Source: Diplonema japonicum (taxonomy: Eukaryota; Euglenozoa; Diplonemea; Diplonemida; Diplonemidae). Taken from it: a stretch of 64,000 nucleotides of DNA. The DNA lies in the NCBI GenBank assembly GCA_964019335.1, contig OZ025684.1:62001-126000 (forward strand), read 5' to 3'. This document shows, one piece after another, positions 1 through 10,820 of this stretch. A program made the translations under genes and the position numbers. Each line of letters opens with the position of its first letter. Position 1 is the first letter of the stretch. Below the pieces are notes generated by a model. It did not search any database and was not told where the DNA came from. It saw only the letters and a program-made list of their open reading frames with translations.

Positions 1-153
1 TGACCTCCTCAAGTTGGTTGCGAAGGGAGGCTACGTTCACCGTCGATATGTTCATGTACGTGGGTGCTGGTCCAGGGTTTGGTTGTATTCCCTGAACCGT
101 GAGTCTCGCGAAGTCCTCCGCCTCCTCTGACCCCGGTCTGCGCTTCCCCTGCC

Positions 154-1605
154 TCAGTTCAGCACCTTTCCGATGCATGCGCAGCACTGCTCCCTCCTGC
201 ACGTTTCCAGGGTGCACACCGCTGCCTTCCCTCCCTTCAGCAGCGTCTTGCATGAGGCGCACTGCCCCTGGGTGGCCTTGTACGCCTTCGACCACGCATG
301 GGTGTGCATCTTTTGCTTCTTCTGTGCCTGCGATTGGGGGGAATCCATGCCCTTCCCTTCCGAGGACTTCGTCGGCTGCCTGTAGGATGGCGTGCCGTCC
401 GTCTCCATCGGTGTCGGGGACCGGGATTCTGGAGGTGTCACGCTCCTTGGCCGTTTCGTGGGGGACGCGGCTGTGTTCTTCTTCGGCGATCCCTGTGCCT
501 TCCTCCTCCTCGGTGATGGTGAAGCCTCCGGAGGTGTCCCGCTTCTCTGCCTCTTCGTCGGGGATGCTGGAGATGCTGGGTTCGTTGCGATTACCTTCTC
601 CCTCAGCTCCCTGTGCCTCAGCGCTTGCTTCTTCAGTGTCTCCCTCAGCTTCTTGTTGTCCTCTTGCAGCCCTTTGATGATCTGCTCCAGCTTCTGCATC
701 TGCTGTTGTATTCCTGTCGGCATCTGCTCTTCCTTTTGCTCTTCCTTTCCCTTCTCCTTCTGCGGTTTGTGCTTCTGTTCCTTCTGCCCCTTCTGCTGTG
801 CCTTCGGGTCCTTCTTCTGTTGTGCCTTTGGGTCCTGCTTTTGTTGTGCCTTCGGGTCCTGCTTCTGCTGTGCCTTCGGGTCCGCCGCTGCCCAGTACTC
901 CTCGCCTTTGTCCTTGCCATAGAAGCAGAGGAACTCCGGCTTGGAGTACTTGGTGTCGTTGCTTTCGTTTGGGTCCTTCCGCGTCTCCCCTTTTGCCACC
1001 ACCATCCGCAGCGGTTGGAGTTTCCATGCCTCTGTCAAGGGCATTTGGTTCTCTCCTACTTGGACTTCCCCGAACGGGGGTCGGACAACCGCCTGGATAA
1101 TGGCGAGCTGTTTCCCTTTCTTGGGGATCATCCGGAGCACCTCCGCACCTTCCCACCCCTTCGTGCGGATCACCTCCTGCACCTGCCCTGCTGTTACTCC
1201 GCGCGGTACGCAGTGGAGGTCGTACTTCGTCTTCTTTGCTCCCACTGCTTCCACCAGTAGCCCTGCCTCCCGTGCCCTGCCTGCCGCGTGCGTCCTTGCT
1301 TCCCCTTCCTCCATCACCAGCCCGACCCCCCTCCCGTTGCTGATGATGGCTGCCTCGGGCCCCGCCGCCTTCCGTGCCTCCGACACGCTCCACGTCTTTA
1401 GCCACAACGGTGGCGCGTCCTCCTTCCTCCTCCTTCGTTCTTCGATGTGCATACCGGTACCTTCTGCACCCCCGGCCTGTTTCGCTTTCTTCGCGTCGCT
1501 CGCCGACAGATAGACCAGGAGGTCCATCTTGGTGAGCTTGCCGTCCCACCCCTCGCCCCTCGGGTCTGACAGCCCTCGGGTCCCGATCCCCATGGATCCG
1601 AGCAC
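154..1605 (-). CDS. Repeat-derived ORF with DPKAQQKQ repeats and Cys-rich tail
   Basis: This is an open frame of 483 codons. The codon at 1605 is GTG; the first ATG is at 1593. It is not a recognised family. It has a conserved N-terminal block (RGLSDPRGE, then LTKMDLLVY, then KKAKQAG), a low-complexity middle with four copies of the octamer DPKAQQKQ (positions about 790-890), a predicted coiled coil, Ser/Pro/Arg-rich stretches repeating 'SPTKRxRS', and a C-terminal cysteine cluster (CASC, CxLETC, QCCAC) that could bind zinc. The N-terminal block is shared with the pseudogene at 28217-28990. That homology continues upstream of the ATG (TKKVLGSMGIG here against TVKALKALGVT there), so the copy is probably 5'-truncated. 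I infer a Gag/ORF1-like protein of a retroelement; a dispersed host gene family is the alternative. Confidence 0.55.
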   Translation of the reverse strand: MLGSMGIGTRGLSDPRGEGWDGKLTKMDLLVYLSASDAKKAKQAGGAEGTGMHIEERRRRKEDAPPLWLKTWSVSEARKAAGPEAAIISNGRGVGLVMEEGEARTHAAGRAREAGLLVEAVGAKKTKYDLHCVPRGVTAGQVQEVIRTKGWEGAEVLRMIPKKGKQLAIIQAVVRPPFGEVQVGENQMPLTEAWKLQPLRMVVAKGETRKDPNESNDTKYSKPEFLCFYGKDKGEEYWAAADPKAQQKQDPKAQQKQDPKAQQKKDPKAQQKGQKEQKHKPQKEKGKEEQKEEQMPTGIQQQMQKLEQIIKGLQEDNKKLRETLKKQALRHRELREKVIATNPASPASPTKRQRSGTPPEASPSPRRRKAQGSPKKNTAASPTKRPRSVTPPESRSPTPMETDGTPSYRQPTKSSEGKGMDSPQSQAQKKQKMHTHAWSKAYKATQGQCASCKTLLKGGKAAVCTLETCRREQCCACIGKVLN

Positions 1606-3057
1606 CTTCTTCGTGTGCTCTCTCTTTGGTTTAATTCCAACCCAATATCCAGCCCCTATTAAATAAAAGAAATAATATGGTAACTTTTGCTTCTTGCTCG
1701 AGTAAGGAGGGAAAAAAGCAAAAAAGGAAAAAAAAGAAAAAAAAAGAAAAAAAAAAAAAAACTTGCAGAAGTAAATCCTTACTCGGACACAACACTATTC
1801 GGAACCCAATAACTGTTCCTACCTAATTCTGCTTTTTGCCAACACCTCAGAAGATTATGACATCGGCGCGGGGACCTAAAAGAAGGTACAAAATAGGTCA
1901 AAGAAAACGGACTCATGAGGATTCGAACATAAAAGAATAAAAAATAAAAGAGGAACGTGGCTGCTTGCCGTGATGAGACGGACGGCAGCTGCAGATATAA
2001 AGTGGCCTCCTGTCATAGCGTGGAGGGCATTGATCATTCCCTGAGTGCCTGCCGAGACGCTCTTCACATCGCCATTCGACCTCAAAAACGCTTCTGTTGG
2101 AACGCGGCCCGAGGTTGTCTCGTGATCGAGTGTGCTTGTCCTTCGTAATCCTTTAAGGACGATGGCTTTTGCTTTGGCCCCGTCTTTTAAAGGGCTTAAA
2201 AAGAAAAAGAAAAAACGGAAAATAAAATCATATCAAAAAAGAAGGAAAAAAAAAGCTTTTGAAACGAAAGGGGGTAAAGAGCAGAACAGATAAAAAAGAA
2301 AAAAAGAAAAAGAAAGAAAGATCTTGTTTCATAAATAAATAGGGGGGGGGGTGTGTGCCTTAAATATTGGATCGGAAAATCAATAATATCAGCGTGTTAT
2401 AGCCTTCTTTTCATTTTTTCTTTTGTTGTTTGAAGAAGGGAAGGGGCCATCTACGTGACTCCTCTGCTCCTTGCCGATTCCCTTCCGTCCAAGGGCGTGA
2501 ACGTGAAACAAATCTTTTCCTTTTTTATAACCGTATTCATTTTTTTTTCTTTCATAGTCCGTTTGGTACGCGTGTCCCCCCCACCCCTCCACCTTTTCCC
2601 CGCATATTTCCCAGATGGAAAACCCGAGAGCGACCTTCTTTTTTTGATTACTAGGGAGAACCAAGGTATGTACATGACAACCCTGACTACTAAACGAAAC
2701 GCCTCTTAGAGGTTATAGAGCTATGGGGAAATGAAAAATAATAATAAAGGCGGAAAAGAAAAAAAAAACGATAAGCCGCATCCATCTGCTGTGTCACCTG
2801 TGACCTTTTCTTCTTCGGTCCATTCTGACCTGAAAATCGGTGCCTTCAGCGTAAGCTGAAGGACTCCGCATTCTCCTTTCCAACATTCTTCGATGCATCG
2901 AAACGCTAAAGGATCTCGAAGGGGGACGTGACTTGGACGCGGCCATATTGAAAGAAGAAGCGGGGGAAAAAAAAAATTGAAGAAATACATTGCCAACGAA
3001 GGAAGGGAAGTGTGGACGGTTGAGGTGCACTGACTTCAGAGGGATGCACGTAAACAG
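1606..3057. other. Spacer without a convincing gene
   Basis: AT-rich spacer with A/T homopolymers and a G run near 2342. Positions 1960-2160 are GC-richer and open on the minus strand (1876-2085, about 69 codons), but I recognise no family and do not call a gene. Positions 2843-2862 form an 8-bp stem with a GTAA loop, and 2889-2902 is a perfect 14-bp palindrome. The stretch 2800-3057 should hold the 3' flank of the gene upstream on the minus strand. Confidence 0.5.
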
Positions 3058-5253
3058 CTACGTCTCCTCGTCAGTGTCAGAATAGTCAGGGTGGCTGCCA
3101 TTCCCTCCCGTGCGCATCATGCATGAGGCTATACAGATGATAAGGACAGCAGTCACAATAACTATTATGAGGATACCTATCGTGTCAGTGCTGCTGCTGA
3201 CAATAGCTCTCACATCGCCTCCACTGGGAGGCGCCAACGTCGCAGGGGACACCGTAAGAGGGGACACCGTAGGAGGCACAGTCACAATCACGCACACATT
3301 CGGGCTTGCCTGCACCAATGCATACCCCTGCTGGCACGTCACCGCATGGCACACCCCATTGATTAAGGAGCTTGCAGCAGCGTTTGCACTCGCGCACTCC
3401 ACAAGGTTCCCAACAGCAGCCTGCATCGGCTGCGACGCCCCGAGGATCCCGTTCATCCCCGCATCCCCCTCCACTGCCGTGTCTATGTCCCCTTGAAGCA
3501 CCGTAAGGTCCCCCAAAATAGAGTTCTTCACGCTTGCCACAAGGCTGTAATGCACGCTCCCGCACACGACAGTGAAGCTATCGTAACCAGTGATATTCAG
3601 CGCGATCTTCACAAGGCTCCTGAAGTTGGACACCCACTTCGTGGACCCATTATCATTAAAGAGCTCGCAGTTGCCAGAGGGATACACCCCGTCTATTCGT
3701 GCCCGGCTTGTCTTGTCGAAGAATGTGGGCATCTCGCTGATAGCTATGCAGGCCCATATCGTGACACCGTCCCGGGTGGGGTTTGCGTACCCCATGCCGC
3801 AGGTGCACTTGTTGTCGGTGCAGATGGCTGACGTGTCGCCATAAACAGCACAGTCTGCGTTCTGAGTGCACCAGGAGGTGCGCACTGGGTCCACAGGCAC
3901 AGCCTGAGGTGTAGCTTCTGGGACAACCACCGGAGTACTCACAGGCGCATTCAAGGGCACTACTTCTGGAGTGGCACTCGGAATGGCCACAGGTGGGAGA
4001 ACCGGTGGTAACGCTAAGGGAACAGTGACAGGGGCAGAGGCAGGGATGACTTCTGGAACAGCAGCAGGGATAGCGGGGATGGCTTCTGGAACAACAGCAG
4101 GGACAACAGGGACAGTAGCAGGTGTGTCGCGTGGAGTGGTAGCGTTCTCAGGTGCGCTCTCCGGCATAGTTTCCGGTTCTGAAGCCGGAGCAACAGGACT
4201 TACAGTGGGGACTGTTTCAGGCGTAGTTTCGGGCACTGCTTCTGGTGTCGCTTCTGGCACAGCCTCTGGCACTAGGTCTTCAGGAAAAGGTTCTGGCACA
4301 CTTGCTGGCACCACTTCAGGGATAGTACTCGGCTCGCCCCTTGGTACCGTCAATGGGACTGTCGCAGGTGTTGCCATTGGGACAGTTTCAGGTGCTACTG
4401 GGACAGCTTCAGGTATTGCTATTGGGGCAACAGGGACAGATGAAGGCGGGAGCTGAGTGATGGGCGCAGCCTGAGGTTGATCGACAGGTGCAGCTGACAT
4501 AGCACATGTCTTAGGGCCAGCGTGGGTGAGCGCGTACCCCGTCTGGCATGTCACGGCATGGCATGCTCCGTTGACGAGGAAGGTCGCTGCGGCATTTGCC
4601 ATCTCGCATTCAACAAGGCTTCCAGCAGCTACATGCAGTGGCTGGGAAGCCCCGAGGGCTGCATCGAGCGCGTGGTTGGAGCTGACGGCAGCGTCGATGT
4701 CGCCCTTGAGAGCTGTGAGGTCGCCTAGCAGGGTGTTCCTCACGCTGGCCACAAGGCTGTAGTGCACACTCCCGCATATAATGACGAAGCTGTCATATTC
4801 GGATATGCCGAGCACCGACATGATGAGAGTCTTGAAGGTGGTGACGGGGATCTGCTCGCAGTTGCCGGAGGGATACACACCATCTAGCCGGACGGTGCTC
4901 ACCTTCCCGAAGAAGGCAGACGCATCACTAGTGGCTATGCAGGCCCATATTGTGACACCGTCCCGGGTGGGGTTTGCGTACCCCATGCCGCAGGTGCACT
5001 TGTTGTCGGTGCAGGTGGCTGACGTGTCGCCATAAACAGCACAGTCTGCGTTCTGAGTGCACCAGGAGACCGTGCTGACCTCGCTGTCGTCTGGCGCACC
5101 CTCGGGGTGCCCGAAAGGGCTCCCTTCTGGGTTTGATTCATTTCGTAGCTCTGGTACATAGTCCTCAGGTGCTTCTTCAGGCTCAGTCACATTTTCAGAA
5201 GATGCTGCCATCGCCATGTACACCGCATACAGCGCTACCTGCGAAACCTTCAT
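3058..5253 (-). CDS. Type I membrane surface protein, two Cys-rich domains and Pro-rich stalk
   Basis: This encodes 731 residues from the ATG at 5253, which opens a good signal peptide (MKVSQVALYAVYMAMAA). The frame is open further upstream, but that part reads only a T-rich tract (poly-Phe/Leu), so I treat it as untranslated. After an acidic spacer there is a Cys-rich EGF-like module (WCTQNADC, TCTDNKCTCGMGY) with a following globular part. Next comes a long stalk of degenerate four- to five-residue units such as VPEAVPEATP, then a second copy of the Cys-rich module and globular part. A single hydrophobic helix (IGILIIVIVTAVLIICIA) and a short acidic cytoplasmic tail end the protein. The two modules are nearly identical at DNA level over about 135 bp (3743-3877 and 4934-5068). 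The likely role is a cell-surface adhesin or coat protein; the ligand is unknown. Confidence 0.8.
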   Translation of the reverse strand: MKVSQVALYAVYMAMAASSENVTEPEEAPEDYVPELRNESNPEGSPFGHPEGAPDDSEVSTVSWCTQNADCAVYGDTSATCTDNKCTCGMGYANPTRDGVTIWACIATSDASAFFGKVSTVRLDGVYPSGNCEQIPVTTFKTLIMSVLGISEYDSFVIICGSVHYSLVASVRNTLLGDLTALKGDIDAAVSSNHALDAALGASQPLHVAAGSLVECEMANAAATFLVNGACHAVTCQTGYALTHAGPKTCAMSAAPVDQPQAAPITQLPPSSVPVAPIAIPEAVPVAPETVPMATPATVPLTVPRGEPSTIPEVVPASVPEPFPEDLVPEAVPEATPEAVPETTPETVPTVSPVAPASEPETMPESAPENATTPRDTPATVPVVPAVVPEAIPAIPAAVPEVIPASAPVTVPLALPPVLPPVAIPSATPEVVPLNAPVSTPVVVPEATPQAVPVDPVRTSWCTQNADCAVYGDTSAICTDNKCTCGMGYANPTRDGVTIWACIAISEMPTFFDKTSRARIDGVYPSGNCELFNDNGSTKWVSNFRSLVKIALNITGYDSFTVVCGSVHYSLVASVKNSILGDLTVLQGDIDTAVEGDAGMNGILGASQPMQAAVGNLVECASANAAASSLINGVCHAVTCQQGYALVQASPNVCVIVTVPPTVSPLTVSPATLAPPSGGDVRAIVSSSTDTIGILIIVIVTAVLIICIASCMMRTGGNGSHPDYSDTDEET
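3743..3877. repeat. Intragenic duplication, copy 1
   Basis: About 135 bp of the second Cys-rich module, almost identical to 4934-5068 in the same gene. I count only a few mismatches, while flanking parts of the two domains have diverged in both DNA and protein. Confidence 0.8.
4934..5068. repeat. Intragenic duplication, copy 2
   Basis: Partner of 3743-3877, encoding the first EGF-like module (WCTQNADC ... CTCGMGYANPTRDG). The near-identity includes silent positions. Confidence 0.8.
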
Positions 5254-5775
5254 GTGATGCTTGCCAGCTACCACAGTCCTGTGATGGCGTGATGGCAGGG
5301 ATGGGGCAACATAAAGCGTTCGTTTGATGAAAAAAAGAAAAATAACAATAAAAAAAAAAAGAGAAGATAGAAGAAGAAAAAAAGGGAGAGGGAGCGAATG
5401 CAAAAAAAAAAAAAGGGAAGAAAGAAAGAAAAAAAAAGAGGTGGAACTGGTCGTTATTTTGTACGAGAGTGGGACAACGATTTCTATTTGTATAGACAAA
5501 ATAAAGAAAAGAAAAGAAAAGAAGAGACCCGTTCTTTAAGAAAAAAAGAATTGTCTGAACAAACAAATTGGGTAAAAGCTACTTGTGCAGAGGGGCATCA
5601 ACTGCTGTGCTTCATTAATATCGTATCAGAACTCAAAGACCTAGGGAAGCGCTTTGCTTTGATATTCTCTATTTTTTTTTTTTTGTGTGGTTGCTATTTT
5701 CTTTTTCTTTTTCTTATAAATATTTATTTTTTAAACCTTTTCTTAACCCCCTTTTTTTTCCCGAGAAAATAAATT

Positions 5776-5810
<35 letters not shown>

Positions 5811-6087
5811 AGTTAAGGTAAAAGTTATCTTTTGTTTGTGCGCAACAGGTCCGCAAAAAAAAGTTTCGTCTTTTGTCGCGCATATTCGTGCGTGTGCTAA
5901 TTCGATTCTTCTTTGATAATTTACGATAACAAGAGTCAGTTTCATCTTAAGAAAAGAACAGAAAAAGAAAAGGGGGGAAAAAAAAAGGGGGGGGGGGAGT
6001 GGAATGGAGAAGAAAGTAGAAGGGAAAAAAATAAGAAACAACATTACAAATAGACAAAAGACCAGGATAAGAAGAAGATAAAACAGC

Positions 6088-6119
<32 letters not shown>

Positions 6120-7250
6120 AAAAGTAGATATAAAAAAGGGAAAGAACTTCTGCTGGCTCGCTCATCAGTGACCGTGCGAGTGAGAAAAAATACAACCGTT
6201 CGCTTCTGAGTGCCTACCACAGTCTAGCAGCAGGCACTACCTGGTTTCCCGCATGCATGGTACTGATCAAAGACAAGCTACATAGCGGCAGCAAAAAGAA
6301 AAAAAAATTGTGTGTCAAGAGCTAACTTCTTTCTACCAAGTAACCTCCCCCCATGGGTGGATGATTCCATTTTTTCATTCGAAAAGAGAAGCACCCCCCC
6401 CTCAAAAAAAAAGCTGATTTGATCAGCTGGTGCTCAGAAAAAAAAAAAAAAGAAAAAAGAATTTTTACTCTTTTTTTTTTTCATCTCTCTGAGAGAGCCT
6501 CAGTTTCAGCCTCACGTAAATCATAACATGCCATATCTGCCTTTCATTCACGTAGGCCGGGGTGTTGTTTTCTTTTTACGTTCACCGCCTTCGCGGTGGG
6601 GAGAGGGTAGCATAAAAGGCAGAAGGAGAAAAAAGTGAGAAAGATAGCAGCAGACCTGAGGTGTACGTTTATGTACTTAATTTATTATTTTTTTTAAATG
6701 AATGGAATTACTTCCGGGTGCCCCTGAAAGGAAATATTTAAGGGGAAAAAAAAATGTTAATAAAAACAGAGACAGAACATTGAGGGGGAGGGGTTACCGG
6801 GAGAAGAGGTGGGTAACAAATAGTATATAAAAAAATTGAAATTATTTCCCCCCCCCCCGTCTTGGGGACGAAAAAAACCTGTTAGTTTATAATTCCTAGA
6901 CGAGGTCCCTGGGACAACCTAATTAGATGGCTAACTACCGGAGACACTGTTCAACTGGCGCTGATAAAAAGAAAAGAAAAAAAAGTTCTTCGATAAATGC
7001 TCTGGGGAACGGGAGGGGGATGGCAATAAAAAAGCAACGGCCCCACCGGAAAAAAAAAAAAAAAAAGGAAAAGATGTCAAAAAAAAAAGTATCTAAAGTG
7101 CACTTGAAATACACAGATTACTATTCCTTTTTTTTCTTTTTCTCCTTTCCTTTTTTTTTTTTTCCTCTGTTTTCTTTTTTCTTTTTCTTTCGAGCAAAGT
7201 CGACAATTGAGGGAGGGGGGGGGGGGAAATAAAGAATTCTTTTTTTTTCT

Positions 7251-7302
7251 TTTTGCGCTCACCAGCTGAGCTTAGAGTCCCATTGTCCCTGTTCCGCCAA
7301 GA
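7251..7302 (+). repeat. Fragment of SINE-like family B
   Basis: About 50 bp beginning TTTTGCGCTCACC, followed by a diverged match to the start of the copies at 10599 and 16739 (GAGCTTA, then CCCATTGTCCC and GTTCCG). Confidence 0.4.
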
Positions 7303-7520
7303 AAAAAACCAAAAGATGTGATCTTTCGATTTTCTCCCTTTCTTTTTTTCCTCTTTCCTTTTTTGGGTGGTGGTGTGTAGCCTTGACCGTTTTTAAAAAT
7401 GCCCAAACGTGATGGGCGGTCCTACACCAAGGCATCCCTGCAGAATCTTGTCCCCTTTTCTTGGGTGGAAAAAGTTAAGATTCCTTTTTTTTTTCCCCCC
7501 CTCGGAAAAAATAAAAAAAT

Positions 7521-7567
7521 ATAGGCTGCGCCCTGCACAAGTACCCGATCTACTTCATTTACAGGGG
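7521..7567 (+). repeat. Fragment of SINE-like family A (5' part)
   Basis: GCGCCCTGCACAAG followed by CTACTTCATTTACAGGGG matches the 5' third of the elements at 29524 and 42711. The rest of the element is missing. Confidence 0.5.
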
Positions 7568-8997
7568 AAAGAGTCGGAGTTGAGTTATTATTAGATGACC
7601 TTTTACTTTTTTTCTTTTTAGCTTTTCTTTTCTCTTTTTTCTTTTGACAGTTAATTGTTGGGTAAAAAGTTCATCCATTCACAAAAGAAATGAAGAAGGC
7701 CACAGATGGGGGGCAGATATGAAAAAAAAAAAAAAAAAAAAACTCTTTGTTTTGTGCGTAACGGAGGAAAAAAGAAAAAAAGGAAACTAGAGTTTTTGAC
7801 GCTTCATGTGTTTGTGCGCACGAGGTATTTTACTTAATGAAATAGCTCATTACGCTCGCCATCAACTAGCATTTAAATAATTGTTTTAAACAAAAAAAAA
7901 AAGAGAAGAAGAAAAGAAGAAAAAAAAAGGTGTGAGAAAAAAGAAAGTTCTTTTCTGTGTTCCTTTTTTTTTTTCTTTCTCTTTCTTTTTCTTCTTCCTT
8001 TCTTTTGTTCGCTTTTTCTTTTTTCCCCCCTCTTTATGTCGTTTTACGCACCCTTTGTGTTTGTGAATTAATATAAAAAAGAAACAAAAAAAGGAACTGG
8101 CTGTTGTTTGTACGCACCGGCGAGGTGTCGCAAAAAAAGAAAAAGAAAATGGGGCATTTCCCAGCAATAAGGCGCGCAGTGTTTCCTTTCTTTCGGATTC
8201 TATTCTTTTAAACAAAACTCGCCGCATAATGCTGATTTCTTGCCTAGAATAGAATGTGGGGTCGCCTTCTCTGCACTATCTGTTTCAGAAGAAAACACAA
8301 AATTCTCCAAGAGGCAGAATATGTGCAGTTGGAAAGACTATTTCTTTTTTTTTTTTCCAGAAAAAAAAAAACTTTATTGCGCTCCGTCCGATTGGGCTAT
8401 TATCGTTAACGTGTCGTTCCCCCCCCTTTTTTTTCTCCATGTGGTTTTTCTTTTTCGCTCAAATATATAAAAAAAAAAATAAAAAAATAAAAAGGCAGAA
8501 AAAAAAAAATACTGACATAACATTTTTTGAAGTGCAAACAAAAAATTAAAAAAATTGAGAAATACAACAAGAGTTACACGTCGAGAGGGGGGGATTGCGA
8601 AGGACATGGGTTTCTTTTTTTTTTTTTTCCCTTTTTACTGTTCTTTCTCTTTTTTTTTTTCTCTCCTACTTTTTCTCTCTCTTCTCTCTTGCGAGAGAAG
8701 GACCCCCATGCGAGTTTCATGGCCTAACCACAAGCATCTTGCCGCATGCCTTATAATAAACGAAATAACAACAAGGCGTAAGGAAAATACAAGAAAAAGC
8801 TCAACAACACTCTGAAATACTTACGGCCTCCCTCACCTTTTCTGTCCTCTTAACACTATTTATGGCTCCCAGGGAAGACACGGGCCGCAAGCAAGGAGAT
8901 TTGGATACAAAACACATCGTAAGCTAAGTGTGAAGATTCTGCAAGATCGGTTAGAAGAAAAAAATAAAGACATAGGGGGGGGGGGGGGGGGGGGGGC

Positions 8998-9181
8998 GGC
9001 TATGGTGGCATGGAAACGCGTTTCCATGCATTTCTTGAAAAAAAGGGAAACGGGAAACGGAAACAGATACGGAAACGGAAACGTTTCCTTATGTTTCCTT
9101 AAGAAGGAAGCCGTTTCCATAAGAATTTTGAAAAGTATGGAAACGGAAACGGGAACGGAAACGTTTCCTGCCAGCATAGCC
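8998..9181. mobile_element. Small inverted-repeat element with GGAAAC/GTTTCC repeats
   Basis: The left end GGCTATGGTGGCA and the right end TGCCAGCATAGCC are inverted repeats with one mismatch. Both are followed inward by GGAAACG...TTTCC. The interior is built from GGAAAC units and their complement. A perfect 22-bp palindrome (9008-9029, core AAACGCGTTT) lies just inside the left end. Poly-G tracts headed by TAGGG flank both sides and may mark a target duplication. There is no coding capacity, so I infer a MITE-like element. Confidence 0.5.
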
Positions 9182-10566
9182 CTAGGGGGGGGGGGGGGGG
9201 GGGGATCACTTTCCTCCTTTTTTTTCTTTTTTTCTTTTTTTTTTTTTCTTGACCAAATAATGAGTCATTATTAATTAACTCGATTATGGTAAGTTGAGTC
9301 AAATAAAAATAAAAAAAAAGGAGTGAGAAAAAAAAAAAAAAAAAAGAAGAAGGTGAAAAATAAAAGGAATTAGTCAGCTTTATTGGACGGCTAGAAGGTT
9401 TTTATTCTTCCTTGCACTTTTCATTCAATTGAATGAAAAAAAGGTGGTGCAAAAAAAAAAAAGAAAGAAAGAAAAAAGAAGAGAGAGAAAATAAAAGGGG
9501 CTTCTTTTTTCTCTCGCCGCGGGAATCTGAGTAAAAGGGGCGAAAAAAGAGAGCGCCTATTATTTTCTCCCTCCCCCTTCTTGTTATCATATTAGTACTT
9601 TTATTCGCTTTACGCTGATAAACTTTTTATGTATTTTTAAACCTTCGTGCCTTGTGCCTTCTTGCTTCACCTGAATGGTGCCGCCCAGTTGATGATGAAA
9701 AAATAATTTACGAAAAAATAGCGAATTCTATTCCTGGGAGGAAAAGAGATAAAGGCACTAATACGGTATTTCTTCTTCTTCTTCTTCTTCTTCTTCTTTT
9801 TCTTCTTGTTTTCCTTTTACAACTGACCTTTGATTTTTCTTTCTGAAAATATGAGAAAAGCAAAAAAAAAGGGGGGGAATGTGTATCCGTTGGGACTTAA
9901 ACATTCTTTAGACTTTCTTTTTTTCGTCTTTCTTCTTTTCTTTTCTTCTTTTTTTCGTTCTTCAGAATTATAGACTTGGGTCCATACGCAAGGAATAGAA
10001 AAAAAAGTAAAGGGGGAGAGAGGAAAATAAAAAATAAAAAATAAAAAATAAAAAATAAAAAGGAAACACTTTAAAAAAAAAAAAAGAATATACAGAGTGA
10101 GATAGGAGAAAGAAAGATGATCTTCTTTTCCTTAGCCCTTCCACTGTATCTCCTGACCGATAAAAAAAAAAAACAGAAAAAAGAATTAGGCCAGGGGGGG
10201 CGTTACGTAAAGTAGGGGGAAAAAAAAAGAGAAAAAAAATTTAATTTAATAAACCATGACAATAAAATCACCTCGCGTGTCACCTATCAAGCGGCAATAA
10301 TCCCTCTGTGGTCTGAACATTGAGGTAGTGAAGAAAGTACTCTTCCGGTGATCTCTATTCTGGTTTTAGTGTTCGTGGGTTTGATCTTTTTTTTTTCCTT
10401 TTTTCTCTTGTTCATTTGTCCCCAGCCAACATAGAAAAAAAGGAATTGTGTTGCCTTCACTCTCTTTGGTCCCCCTTTTCCTCATTTTCATCACAAATTG
10501 CGAAAAAAAGAAGATAAAAAAAAGGAGGTGATTTGAGAAAGAAGGTTCTCTCCCGAGAGAAAAGGG

Positions 10567-10598
<32 letters not shown>

Positions 10599-10601
<3 letters not shown>

Positions 10602-10820
10602 ATTCTTTTAAGGTATGCGTTATTGCGCTCACCGGCCGAGCTGCGCTTATCCCCGTTGTCCCCGTTCTGGGGGCTCTGGCGGGTTCCTACTGCGGTGGTC
10701 AAACTGCGGTTGTCGGTGTCTGCGACAGGTACCTGTCCCGCAAGCCTTCGATGCTACTCATGGTTCGTTCCGGGAGTACTGGCCTCCTGTCATACCCGTG
10801 TGTGGTCGGTCCTCCGATAC
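10599..10820 (+). repeat. SINE-like family B, copy 1
   Basis: It starts after a long A run with a TATTCT...GCGCTCACCGGCCG head. It shares with 16739-16900 the blocks CCCCGTTCTGGGGG, GGCRGGTTCCTACTG, GTCAAACTGCGG, CTCATGGTTCG, GGCCTCCTGTCATACCCGTG and GGTCGGTCCTCC. It carries about 55 bp absent from copy 2. Its complement supplies the last ~40 codons of the ORF at 10699-11340. Confidence 0.7.

Larger units (their letters stand above)
5254..10598. other. Gene-free, homopolymer-dominated region
   Basis: More than 5 kb with no believable coding frame. The open frames here are poly-Lys, poly-Phe or poly-Leu products of A and T tracts. Notable contents are a 31-base A run near 5778, a TTC microsatellite at about 9770-9806, AAAATA repeats at 10025-10060, fragments of SINE-like families (7251-7302 and 7521-7567), and an inverted-repeat element at 8998-9181 between two poly-G tracts. 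Short TTGTTTGTGCGCAC-like motifs recur near 5829, 7810 and 8102, usually beside A runs. Confidence 0.6.

Noticed and set aside
99-1513. Several plus-strand Ser/Pro/Leu-rich frames over the first 1.5 kb
   Set aside because: They are antisense to the 483-codon minus frame, which has a shared protein block with the 28-kb copy.
3110-5035. Long plus-strand frames such as 3971-4456 (TxSGTxSG repeats)
   Set aside because: They are antisense shadows of the Pro-rich stalk on the minus strand.
5254-5499. N-terminal extension of the surface protein (82 residues, Phe/Leu-rich)
   Set aside because: It translates a T-rich tract. The ATG at 5253 begins a proper signal peptide.
5775-9846. Numerous poly-Phe, poly-Lys and poly-Leu frames
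   Set aside because: They are translations of homopolymers.
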